Below, piece after piece: positions 52,307 to 64,000 of a DNA stretch of 64,000 nucleotides. A model generated the notes under the pieces. The model was not told the origin of the DNA and searched no databases. It saw nothing but the letters and a program-made list of their open reading frames with translations. Position 1 is the first letter of the stretch, and the number at the start of each line of letters is the position of its first letter. Source of the stretch: Adineta vaga (Eukaryota > Rotifera); the NCBI GenBank assembly GCA_021613535.1, contig CP075494.1, forward strand, positions 15,252,001 through 15,316,000, in the 5' to 3' direction. The position numbers were made by a program, and so were the translations under genes.

Positions 52307-53985
52307 TGTTATGATCGTTTGGCAGATGTTTCTTTAACCACCATACTGTGTACTACAAACAACTTTGTTTGAATGATTTCGTTGACTTTTGTGGATGAAC
52401 AACAACAACAACAACCATCGTCAACTGATCTTTTCACCGATCTTTTCGGAAAATGAAGTATGTTGGAAAAATAGATAGTTAATTTTTAATTAGCATCAGA
52501 GTGAATCCATAAGAAGCCATCCAGTTTTTGGAAAATTTAATTTTCGAATAAAATCATTGAAGAAATCTTTTTTTCACGATTTTTTTAGCGCTTCAGGCTG
52601 ATCCTCGATGAAAAATAGCTAAGGAGTCATTTTCAGCTTTCTTATAAGCGGAAAGCACCAACATATAGAATATTCTTTCGGAACATACGTCTTTTTCGGT
52701 CAATTACTGTGAAAAAAAATTGATAAAATGACATGAAAACTAGTCAAATGTTCCGAGAAAATGCCCGAAAACTCGGAATTTTTGGGTAAGAGTACTTCAT
52801 TTCGGAAAATATTTATTTTAGACTACAACTCAACAACAATAATAAGCATCGCCGGAAATAACAAACATTGACTTCATGAAGTTCATCAGGCATCAACAAT
52901 CGGTTCGTGGTACGTTACTCGAATTTCTGGAAGCGCTTAAAGTGGAAAAAGAAGAAAAAGTATTGAAGAATATGTTAGAAAAGATTCTAAAATTGATCGA
53001 CGTAACTAATAGTAGTGGTGAATGAAATAGTAAGAATCCCTTTTGATGATGATTATTTCTATTTTAATCAAGTTCCTTTCTTTTTTTATTTTTAGTGAAA
53101 AATCGTTGATTAGTTGGTCATGGCAGGTCGAAATGAACTATGTGAACTGTTCTCTTTTTCTTATCTCTATCGTTGTCATATTTTCTTTCTTTCTTGTCCA
53201 AAACATAAAACCTATATAAGTGTGAGTCTATGGTCTTTTATATTTCAAATTGAATTTAAAAAAAATCGCACCCCATTCATACATGTACCGCGGAACTTGG
53301 AGATCTAACAGAACAACACCTTCCACAACGACTAGCATCAGAGATATTACATTTCATACGGAATCAGTATTAGAGTGGAAACCATACCCGTAGTATAGTG
53401 CTCAAAACTAGAACTCAAGTATTCAACTATTTAGTTACCTATTTATGCAACTGTTCAGTTATTCCATTACATCGCCAACACCCTCCCCGCACCCTCAATT
53501 AATACTAATGATATTGATCAATCTGATTGTTATTCACAGAAAGTATGAATTAATTAGATACTTGTCTCAATATGATAAGTTTTTGTATCTTCGTAGATTT
53601 TCAGTGAGTTCTACATTATTGAACAATGAGATAAGAACAACTTGTTCTCCATCATCAACATCATCGTTGTCGATCTCAATAATTTTACCGATTTTTTTAA
53701 ATAAACCTTCAACTGAGACAATTAATTATGAATCGTTCAAATTTGAACAACCAGCTAATCCTCATTTTAATAATATTACGTAATAAATATGGATACGTAT
53801 TTAATCCTTTTTACCAACGTGAGAAAAGTATGTCTCTTTATATTATTCGATTAGTTACTATTTCATAGGTCTCCACAATGCAGAATTTTATTTAGCTACG
53901 AAAACAGAAATTATTTTATGTGAGAATGGTACATTTAAGTTGAAATTTTATTTCATGATAAGTAGAATATCACAGACAAATGAAA
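52307..53985. other. Intergenic region with two weak coding candidates
   Basis: A 49-codon frame at 52876-53025 (plus) has a plausible amphipathic sequence (LLEFLEALKVEKEEKVLKN). Another at 53445-53783 (plus) has an ATG and a possible internal acceptor. Neither matches a known family and they could not be joined convincingly. Otherwise this is AT-rich spacer. Confidence 0.3.
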
Positions 53986-56900
53986 CTATAAATCATCTGC
54001 ATCAAGATTCGTTTTCAATGATGACATCATTGATGTTCTTTTTAATGTAGGTTGTGGCGGTGATGGTGGAATATCTCTTGGATTGATATATACATTCAAT
54101 TTTCGTGTTGAAAGAGCTTTTCCATAAGTATTTGATGAATCAAAACTTCGAAATTTCATTGAATTATGATTTACATTTGATAATGTTGTGAATGTATCTG
54201 AATCAATTGCTGTATGTGGACTTGATGAAGAGTTAGATGTTGATTCACGAAAGAAGTCCGAAGATGTTCTTTGGTGATAATTAGATTGTTGATATCGACA
54301 ATAACAATAATATAATCCACATGTAGATACTATCATTAAACAACCAAATAGAAACGACATTAAACTAACGAAAATTAAATGAATTAATGTAAATCGATAA
54401 TCATCGAAAAATGGAGATATTAAAGGACATGAACATGCTTGTTCTTCACGTGATGAACCAGTGCAAATATTTGTTAAACATAATCGTGTACGAAATTTAG
54501 TTGAATGAAATCGAAATGTTGTACATGCTGAACATTCCGACCAATCGGACCAACATGACCAATTGTTCTTAGAATGTAATGGACAAAATGAACAATCCCG
54601 TTTTTCAATTTCTTTACCAAAACAATGATTATCTAAACATCGACGACGACGGGTTTGAGTTGAACCAGCAATACCACATGCTGGAGAACATTCTGTAGAT
54701 TAGCAAAAGATTCAAATGACATAATAAAGGTAGTAAAAAGACTTACCACTCCAATCGGACCATTCTGACCATTGATCAAGTGATTCTTAAACAAATAAAA
54801 GAATAGTTATCTCTAATTTTTGATAATAAACTTACCCTTTTCTTGACAATCATCTCGTTTATTATCACATATTCTATACATAATTTTATCAGATTTTATA
54901 TCTAACACTCCTTCATTAACCATTAGCGAACACACAAAACGCGTACGTGTTTCCGTTATTAAATCATCATCATCATCATGCATTCTATCTTTCAATCCGA
55001 TTCGTGTCCAATTACTCCACATTGTCGTTTGTTGAACTACAAAACATTATCCTCTTCATAAACATATCCTGTGTTCTTCATTTGAAAAAACTAACCCGGA
55101 CAAGGTGATTCATTACATACACGTGTTTCTTCCAAACATTCATTACAGCTTTCATTGTTGCTTAAACATGTTCGTCTTCGTTTCTGTATTCCATTGCCAC
55201 ATGATTTGGAACATTCATCCCATTCTATATCAATGACAAAAAACAATATTGATTCATAAAGAACAATCTTTTCTTTACCACTCCAAACACTTAATCTTGA
55301 TGAATCACTTGAACAGATAATTTCCGGACAGAATTCTTCTTCTCGTTCGGGACCAATACAAATTCGACCATGATTTCTCGGTGAAGGATTTGTACAAGTT
55401 CGTGTTCTTGATCGAAGTACTTTACCACACAATTGAGGACACTGACTCCATGAACTCCACGGCGACCATCCTCCATGAACTTGAAAAAAGAAAACAAATA
55501 CAATCCTTTACAATTCTCTTGTCTTACTTTGACATTGACTAATTTCCAGATGATTTCCTTGACATAGTTTTTCGTTTCGTTGTGAACATGTTCGTGTACG
55601 ACATTGACATTTTTCACCTGTTTCTTGTTCACATGAAAACCAAGATGACCAACCACCATCGACTAAAATCATCATCTATATAAATCGAGAAAAAAATCGT
55701 TGATTTTCATACTTGTAATATTAATATTCGGACATGTTAATGATGGACGTGAAATTATATTCGAAAGTATACATCGTTGTTGAGAAGTATTCCATATACA
55801 ATAAGGATCCATTGAAGCAGAACAAATTTCCTCTGTTGTAAATCGATTACAACGTACAACAGATATTTTTAAGACTGATATTTGAGTTGTAATGATAATT
55901 TCTTTCTGAAAAATAACTCACAAAATCCAGATAACATTTCAGATAAATTACTCACTGTTTTCGAAATCAATTCTGCTTTGTTTATTTTCCAATTCTCAGA
56001 TAAAATCATCGGTGGTTTCAAATCAATCTGTTCCAATAAACATAGTTTTTGATCGGATAATAACGAGTATTTTCTCAACCATAAACCACAAGAGTTATAA
56101 CAAATAAAACCGTTATATCATTGAATCGATCAATTAATAAATGACCAATACGAATATCATCAAAGATTAAAGCATCTAATGACGATTGAAGAACACCTGA
56201 ACGAAGTACAGGACCTGATGGAATCATTGATTCATTATTCGATTGACTTGAATCACACTAGAACGTTACTCTCTTCGCTTTTTATACGATAATTTCAAAG
56301 AGAAATTACCTTTTCTGGTTCTTGGCTCATTCTCGAAGACGGTAACCAATATGATTCATTAGATTTCTGTGTTAAAAATGGTGATTTGAAAACAGTTTCA
56401 AGTTGATCAGTTGTATAAATACAAATTGCTGATCCGATTGGACCATTTCTGAAAAACGAAATAATAATTTCAATCAAATTCTTTATTTTCAAGTTTTACT
56501 TTGGTAAATTGAATGCAGCATAGATTAAATTCAATGAAGAATCGAATGAAATCGATTGTAATTCATTAAAATCAAATGAAATCATTTCATTCATTGATTT
56601 TTTCGCACATTGAATGCGTAATTTTGAAAAGGAACGAAATGTATCACTGTATTTCATTGTACCATCATCATATTTACATACTCGTGCAACACGAGAATAA
56701 ATATTCTATAAAACAAAAAATATTGAAATACATTTTCTCGAAATTTTTATTCTTTTACCATTCCACATGAAAGATGTTCAAGAGAAATTTCACGAAAAAA
56801 TATGTAAATATATTCTCGAATATTCAAGATTCGAACAAAATATGGATCTAATATGAAAGATATAAAATACAATTGATTTTCATGTAAGTTCCCCATACTT

Positions 56901-57747
56901 TTTAACCAATTGGAATCGTGTTGTTGTGTTCGCAATTGTTTAGTTTGACTAAAACTTCGTTGAATTAATGGATCGTGAATACCAAATAGAGGTTCATTAC
57001 TTGTCGCAGAATACAACTCTCCTATCAAACAAATCGATTCAAAACTTTTTTCGATTTTCACTAGAAATCTTTACCTGTATCGATTAGATTATATACCGAA
57101 GAATATTGACTATTAAATGGCGATTTTCCATCTCCAGGAAGAAAATTTTCATTGGAAGTCAATGTCGAAAGTGAATCTGGTTGACGCCATGTACAAATTG
57201 GATGATAAGCATTCGTTCCACAGGTAAGTAAAGAATGATCAGATGAACGAAGTGCTAAGACACGAATGTAATTTTCACACTCATGCTAAATTACAAACTT
57301 ATAAAAAACACTTTATTGAAACAACAACAAAAAACTTACAGTAGATATAATTTGTTTACGACAAATATTGATTTCATCGGGTGTTGATTCCCATATGAAT
57401 CTTTCCACAATATGTAAATCATCGATAGATAAACGAATGATTGCATTTCTAAAGTTACATTTTTATATAACTGACCTTTGATAAAGAAAGAAAAGAAAAC
57501 TTTACTTTACACCAATAATTATCTGATTTCGTTGTTCGTCAATGACAATTGCATCGAATGCTTCATCGCCATTCTGATAAATTGCCAGATTTTGCAAGGA
57601 TTCTAAAATATAAGATAAGTTTGATCCTTTAAATTCGATGTGAATATTCCTATATGGATTACCATTATATGAAATGAATCGAAAATCAAGTATATCATTG
57701 GCGATTATCGAATAAATATTGAATATAAACAGATAAAGAACAATCAT
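53986..57747 (-). CDS. SEMA5: Semaphorin 5-like transmembrane guidance receptor/ligand
   Basis: Type I membrane protein of axon-guidance type. ATG 57747 opens a signal peptide (MIVLYLFIFNIYSIIA). The sema propeller follows (EFKGSNLSYILESLQNLAIY, CENYIRVLALRSSD, LLTCGTNAYHPICTW, NLIYAAFNLPKNGPIGSAIC). Next is a PSI domain (CNRFTTEEICSASMDPYCIW), then several thrombospondin type-1 repeats (WSSWFSCEQ, WSPWSSWSQCPQLCG, EWDECSKSCGNG, WSEWSDWS, CWSDWSECS) that define class 5. One membrane span (LMSFLFGCLMIVSTCGLYYC) and a Ser-rich tail end DADDL. At about 56088 the sema frame breaks. The decayed copy at 50.5 kb has one more base there (GATGG against GTGG on the coding strand), and with it the frame continues into LRKYSLLSDQKLCLLEQ. 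This is a one-base loss or an assembly error. About 970 residues. Confidence 0.88.
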
Positions 57748-59058
57748 AACTGAATTCTGTTTCTTCTTGCTTAATCTAAAAATGTAAATATGCATTTTTT
57801 TAATGTACCATAACGAAATGAACATGATTGATTGACTGTGAAGAGAAATTTCCTTTTCTTCTCTTTCTGTTCTCCTTCCCAAGGCAAAAGAGAACATTTT
57901 TCTTCTTCTCTCTCTCTCATAACGGAAAGTAAAAACTCAATCCTTCCAACGAATCAAATTGATATTGAACGGTAAAATCTTATGTTTTCATAGTTCGTCT
58001 ATTCGAACTCATGAAGAATACATCTAATGATAATCGAGCTGATTTGTATTCATCTGTTCGATGAATTTCCTATGAGGCAAACATTCTTTTGTAATTGTTA
58101 GAAAATGTAGTTTGCTTATTCATCAATTAATGAACTTTGACACGTCGGCATCGACCATCTTTACTCGTTTCTATACACAATTACGCCATACAGACGACAA
58201 TTGTCAATGCCCATTATTGATCGATAGAAGAAGAAGAAGAAAAAAAGGGAAACACTTGTTACATCATCTGATCGTATTTGTCAATGGATGTTTTAATGAC
58301 TATATTGTCATTTAGTCACACCTCATGCACTTCTATTGACGAAATATCTGATTAAAATAAGTTTATTTTCTCTGATGATATTCTATTACGTAAGTTAATA
58401 TGTACTTCAATTTCATTTGATTGACATGTAAGAAGACAAAGAAATGACGTTGATTGATGTTAGACTATAATATTAAAAAAAGAAAGAACCCGTGTTGATC
58501 AAGGAGAAGAGAATTGATCAATTTTAATCAATGATATTTTTATGTCTATTGAGTAATTTGATAGGATAGTTATCACATTCTAATGTTGAACGATAAAATA
58601 AATTGAAATGTTAATCAATCGCGAAAGATTTGTTTATATAACTGAAAGCGAGATAATTCCAATTGAATTAAAAGCCTTGAATAAATAGAAATTAAACAAT
58701 ATTGATTATACCGACAAGTTTTATTTGAGATTGACAAAAATTCAATAAGGAACATCTGCTGCGGATTAGAATGATGTTGAATGTTATCACTAGTATTGAC
58801 ACAAACCTTTTCTATTCAGAATAGACATTTGAATCTTATAGGAATTGCACGAGAGATATGGAAATATGAGATTAAAATGATGATATATTTTGTTATTTTG
58901 AATAAAAATAAAAGATTATAACACAACGAAGTCTCGAGTGATACATTCGAATTCAAACGAATATTTCTTCGAAAATACTGCAAAGACTAAAAGAAAAGGA
59001 AAAAAAAATTCACGTACGACATCGATTTAATCTATCACAGTTCGAATGAAATTGAAAA
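57748..59058. other. Semaphorin upstream region
   Basis: About 1.3 kb. The stretch 58560-58810 is the counterpart of 51000-51250 beside the decayed copy. No gene is supported. Confidence 0.4.
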
Positions 59059-61077
59059 TTATTCAAGTTCACCAATTGGAACATTTTTAATCCAAAGATC
59101 ATGCATAAATGTAAATAATTCATTGGTTAATGAAACTTTATATGGTGTAGGATTAAGATCTCGAACATGATCTTTTCGTAATTGATTTATTTGTTCTTTG
59201 ACATATTCACGAGTTTCTTTTAATGTTAGTAATGGTTCTTTGATTTCTCCATCAGCCCAATATAATTTATATAAACTTACAACTGAGGTTGGTGTGACAT
59301 AGGCACGTCGTTGATCAGAATATGGATGACGACTGAGAATTTTCACGGATGCCTTTGGTGCTGGTTCATCAAATTTTGTTAATAAATCACATAAAGCTTT
59401 GCCATCATGACCATATATTCGATAAAGATTTTTTCGTCCAGGAATCGTCACTTTTTCTACTTCTTGACTGATTTTAATTCGAGGTGTTCCATTAAGCTAA
59501 ATGAAATTCAAATATATAAAAGATTTCTTTAAGAAAAAATCAAAACATTTTCTTACTTCAACTAATTTATAAACACAACCTAATGCTGGTTGTTTTTGAC
59601 ATGTAACTAAATGCGTTCCAATACCAAAGGTATCAATTGTATGTTTTTGTTTTTCTAACGATACTAATGTATCTTCATTAATATCATTACTTGCAACAAT
59701 ATTGAAATGTTCAAAATAAGGTAAGTTATATTGTTTAGCAGCGTCAATAAATCTATTTCGAACTTCAATAGATAAATAAGCTAAATCACCTGAATCTAAA
59801 CGTAAACCAATTGCTTGATAATTACATTCATGTAATGCACGTGCAACAGCTAAGAAATTTGGTAAACCAGATTTCAGAACTTCATAGGTATCAACTAATG
59901 CCAAGAAATTTGTTGGAAATGCAATTGCATATGATGTAAATGCAGCTAATTCACCTTTATTTGTTTCTTCAGGGAGAATTTTCAATATGGGTCCAAGTTC
60001 ATGCAAGTATTTTAAACATAAATCAGCAAATGGACGTCGTTCACCATTAACACGATCGCATAGACATCGTTCGTTTAGATCATTCATGCATTCATAGGAA
60101 CTAATATAAGCATGAGCATGTGTACCTTTAACTGGAATATCATAGAGTTTACCAGCTAAAACATTTGATGTACCATCGAAACCACCAAGATAGCAATATT
60201 TCGATGCACTTAAACCACCATCGGGACCTTGAGCACGACGTAAACCAAATTCTAATAAGGTTTTTTCTGCACCTGTTGCCGCACGAAATCGTGCAGCATT
60301 TGTTGCAACTAAACTAGCGAAATTGACTAGAGTTAACAAAGTTGTTTCTAATAATTGGGTTTTCAATATAGGTCCTTCGATACGAATTAAAGGAATTCGA
60401 GGAAACACAACAGTACCTAAAACGAAAGAAAGAACGATTATACATGTATCGTAGTCAACAAAATATGCAGATATTTCACGACTGATTTATTTATAGGAGA
60501 TATTGAAAGTTCGACCGAGTTTACTTATTCATTAATAAATGATATATCAACTAATGCTTCAAAGAACGAAACTATTTCAATGGCAGTTCTATTCATAAAT
60601 AAATCGACCCTTCAATAATAATATATTCCAATCATCGACAACCTTCGAGTTTCTCTTTTCATCTTATGACACATTGATGTCTTACAAAAAGAAAATGATT
60701 TACCTTCTTGTACAGCATAGACTTTTATATCATTCATATGAAGAGCTGCGAGATATTCGAAATATTCATTTTCAACATAAGTTGGTAATACCGTACGAAG
60801 ATATTTAATATCACTTTCATGAAATCTATAACTACGAATAAATTTCAAACATTCTTCTAAACCAGCAAATAATGTATATTCACCACCAAATGCTAAATTA
60901 AAAGAATAAAGATAAAGAATTTCTTTTGAGAAAATATTTACGATTCTTTCGAAAGTATAAATCAAATATTGCCATATCATTATGTTTATTTGATTTCCAA
61001 TAAGCATATGCCATAGATATTTGATAAAGATCGGTTAAAAGTGGTTGAACCACATTCGATTGTTCGTCCGACGTCAT
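59059..61077 (-). CDS. NAPRT: Nicotinate phosphoribosyltransferase
   Basis: Converts nicotinic acid and PRPP to nicotinate mononucleotide, the first step of the Preiss-Handler route to NAD; cytosolic. Exons 60942-61077, 60704-60892, 59557-60416 and 59059-59496 sum to 541 codons. The 540-residue product is almost equal to human NAPRT (538). Diagnostic segments are [99 protein letters not shown] and [20 protein letters not shown]. The start ATG 61077 ([14 protein letters not shown]) is the first in-frame ATG; open frame continues upstream to 61257 but without an ATG. The second intron is long for this window (about 290 bases). The gene looks intact. Confidence 0.97.
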
Positions 61078-62854
61078 TAATTGAGTTCTATCACTGCTGC
61101 TCAAACTACAAACGTCAGAATTTGTTAATGATGAACACTCTGTTGTCAATGATGGGGTGGCAGGAAGTGAATTTGAATTCACTAAACAAGATAAACAATT
61201 ATCTAAAAGTCTAGAAAAAGAGAAAGACTTTAATGAATATAAAAGAGAATTTATCAATCAAATTTTAGTTAAGCATGGAGTTAACAAAAAAAACGTTAAC
61301 ATTATCCATAGTTATTCGATTAATATTAGTGTTAAACAAGTATAGATTATATATCTCATTGTGCTGGAAATTTCTTTACATATATAGTCGAGAAAAAGTT
61401 TCTTTTTCTTTTTCTTTTTCTTTCTCTTCCTTCAATACTTTTCAAAGAGCAAAAGAAAAAACCGTCTAAGTTTCTTTCACAAATAAATAAACACGAATTA
61501 ATGATCGTATTTTCGCGGAATGAAAATTAATATAATAAATGAAAAATAGATTTTTTTATATTGATTTTACATTGATTAAAACCAATCATAACAAGCATTA
61601 AAATTTATTTGTTTAATAACAGAATAATATTTATGTTGAGCGTGAGTTAAAATATATATTGATAAGAATCAAGCATATAACTTACTTTTTGTTTCGAGGA
61701 AGATTGATAGATGACACTCGAGACATAAGTAAAGAAATAAATATGTTATTCAACTGATGTAAACTCTTTTGTAGAAAAAAAACTGAATGATACTCATTGA
61801 TTCGACTTTTATCAAAAGAATCTGATAAGATTTACAACTCTCGATCCAGACCAATTCTTTCTATTCTATAGTAAATGTTTTGTAAAAAGAAAAAGAAATA
61901 ATCTATTATACTTGCCATTTTCCATTGTTACTTTTATGATGATAAAAAGATTTGTTAAATCAAAAATTCTATATTTTCAATTGAATAATATGGTTTGTAA
62001 ATGAAGATGAAAGTATATGGCAATTATTCAAATATTTCTTGAAAAATAAAATTCAATAGAAGTTGACAGTAACGATCGTTCACTTAATTTGATGATTACT
62101 AAAAAGAAAATCTACCTTGAATGTAAGAAAAATTAGTCTTATATAAAACGATACATTGTTATCAAAACTACTTGACTCGACCAAGTACGGCAATTAACTC
62201 AAACATTTCATTACACGAATAGAAAAACAAAATATTCTCGTTCTAATGTCAAGGTAAAGTAAACAGATATTGTATCTTATTAAATGCATCAAAATATAAT
62301 CGATGACAAAGTCAAACATTCTAACATGTTTCTCAAATATCTATCTTTTTTCTAAAGAGAAATTGTTTGTATACAGATGTTTTTATAATCGTCAAATCAA
62401 TATTCTTTTCAAATAACGATCATGTTGATAATTATCTTTACCGTAGCCGGGGGAGAAAAACAAAACAAAAATATACCCCATAATATAATGTCTTCTATAT
62501 GTTTTCATGACTTATCAGCTCGATGTAGAAAAAAGAAACGCACAAAAAACAATACAACCCTACTTGTACGATAGCTAATGCTCTTTTCTATCGACCCATA
62601 CCAAAACTTGCCAATGACTAGTCAAATATAATAAACAAAACATAATTTTCCATCATAGAAATCGATCATGCATGACCTACTGTCTTGACGACTCAGAATG
62701 AATAATTTCATTTCAATGATTGTTAGAATATAAATGTCATTGAAAAGTAATCGATCTAAAAATGTCATACGTACGAAACAAATGTGTTTTTTCTCTCAGG
62801 ATTTTCTTTATGTAATACAAAAAAAAACAACAACAACAAAAGAAATAGAAAATT
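61078..62854. other. Intergenic region, NAPRT to RPC7
   Basis: About 1.8 kb, strongly AT-rich, with CTTTTT-rich tracts near 61400-61430. It contains the NAPRT promoter and the RPC7 3' end. No gene is seen. Confidence 0.4.
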
Positions 62855-63863
62855 TTAATCTCCACCATCGCCACCATCATCGTCCAAATCATCACCATCT
62901 TCATCGCCTGGATCAAAATATGAATGAATATAATCTGCTGCCTAAAAATAGAACAAAATTGTTCTTTTTTCAATACCAACAATAACGAAATTCATTTTTT
63001 ACTTCATCTTCATCCATATCTTCCTCTTCTTCTTCAGGAATTTCACCATCCACTTCATTTTCATTATCAGTTAACTTCTTTTTTTCTGCATCTAGACAAT
63101 AAACACCAACAAGTTTTGAATAAAAATCTTTCGTCAAAAATAAATCTTACTTTTCAATTTTCCTTCTTCATCGTTTTCATCAACTTCAACAGTTTCGTCT
63201 CGTTTTTCATCTCCACCTTCTTCTTCTTCTTCTTCTTCTTCATCATTTCCCGTTACTTTTTCTTCATACTTGAAAAAAATTTCAACATAAATTATTGTCT
63301 TCATTCAAAAATTCATAACATACACTATTGAAATCAATATTAAACGTTGTCTTCTTCTTTTTACTTGTCGTTGGTGAAATTTTCTTTTTTGAAATATTCG
63401 GTTTGATTGTTGATGAATTTTTGTTTATACGAGATGCTACTTTTAATTCTCGTGGTAAAAGTAACCATTCTAAAAGATTTTTGTTTTTAACCTCATCGAG
63501 ATCATTCAACTGAATCTTTACCTTCTTTCCATTTATTTAAAATGAAATTTCTTCTATAATCTTCTCGTGATGGATCATGTAGAGATCGAAAATTTGAATT
63601 GAAATTTGATTGTAATTTTAATTTATAATCATAATCATTGTTTGAATTTTCTGTCGATGAATCTAATGGATGAGGAGTATTGAGTAATTCCTTAAAAATA
63701 AAACTATACACATGTATAATTGACTTTTTCTTTTCTATTTTAATTTAAAAATTATACTTACAGGAAAGACTGGTGGTGGTTCAGTAACTGCAGCTGGTAA
63801 ACTATCTTTAGCTAGTTTTAATGTATCGATTGTAAATGAAGCATGACCACGGCCAAAAGCCAT
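62855..63863 (-). CDS. POLR3G: RNA polymerase III subunit RPC7 (POLR3G-like)
   Basis: Pol III initiation-subcomplex subunit, nuclear. ATG 63863 opens MAFGRGHASFTIDTLKLAK, then LPAAVTEPPPVFP, matching the conserved GRGRA-F and LP-PPPLFP start of RPC7. The middle has DYRRNFILNKWKEG and LLEWLLLPREL, like the W-LP-E block of the family, then a Lys-rich region. The C-terminal third is acidic (Glu and Asp runs, encoded partly by a TTC repeat at about 63220-63242) and ends ADYIHSYFDPGDEDGDD, the characteristic DYI-SYF-GD tail. Five or so short exons give about 210-220 residues. Identification rests on the matching N- and C-terminal motifs and the order between them. Confidence 0.85.
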
Positions 63864-64000
63864 TGCTGATGAAATTTTCTTTAATTAAAGAAAGATTTTT
63901 AACTTGAACGAATGAAAGAAATTGCTTGGATAAGGTTTTTTATGGTATCGAATAAGGTGAATGACGCAAACAGAGGGCAGCAGTAGTCAAATCTATTGAT
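63864..64000. other. Upstream of RPC7 at the window edge
   Basis: 137 bases of promoter-proximal DNA. No further coding sequence is seen. Confidence 0.4.

Noticed and set aside
61078-61257. N-terminal extension of NAPRT
   Set aside because: The frame is open to 61257 but its first codon is TTG. ATG 61077 gives a length almost equal to human NAPRT.

Overview
The window reads as nuclear DNA of a small-genome animal, most likely a bdelloid rotifer. It is AT-rich. Nearly every gene is split by 50-65 nt GT-AG introns with GTAAG-like donors and T-rich acceptors. It carries clear metazoan genes (Groucho/TLE, CSK, TTLL9, TUT4/7, MED15, ASPP, semaphorin 5, NAPRT, RPC7). Among them sit a bacterial-type methylglyoxal synthase and a fungal-type FAD oxidase, a mixture typical of bdelloids. 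The taxon is inferred; nothing in the window names the species.

Layout: 1-320 (-) is the SH2 end of a CSK-like kinase, divergent from a TLE corepressor at 752-3720 (+). Next come an orphan basic ORF (5030-5623 +), a 94-residue PLDc_N-type membrane protein (5841-6251 -), a CYP4-like P450 (6540-8558 +) and methylglyoxal synthase (9051-9644 +). TTLL9 (11118-13135 -) is followed by a long coiled-coil gene (14083-17388 -), which is divergent from a TUT4/7 uridylyltransferase (17764-22436 +). MED15 follows (22699-25693 +).

The centre holds secreted and membrane genes: the FAD oxidase (26594-28420 -), a Gly/Tyr-rich 63-residue secreted peptide with a clear TATA box (29316-29618 +), a secreted orphan (30005-31254 -), two tandem claudin/PMP22-like four-span genes (32472-33545 and 34783-35809 -), a membrane-anchored CAP protein (36496-37473 -), a coiled-coil protein (37838-38755 -) and an MGC-starting, probably acylated protein (39585-40365 +).

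From 40.4 to 57.8 kb, three minus-strand genes (ASPP, an unnamed gene X and semaphorin 5) each have a decayed, internally deleted copy on their left. The right end carries NAPRT (59059-61077 -) and RPC7 (62855-63863 -).

Four genes show an apparent one-base reading-frame break that no GT-AG intron explains: TLE, the P450, a membrane protein near 47.7 kb and semaphorin 5. A fifth, near 39.76 kb, is ambiguous. An N gap at 52284-52306 is flanked by the same 16 bases on both sides. Together these suggest residual assembly errors rather than several independent gene deaths, but raw reads are needed to decide. I found no single operon-like novel system. The strongest leads are the two probable horizontally acquired enzymes and the duplicate-and-decay block.
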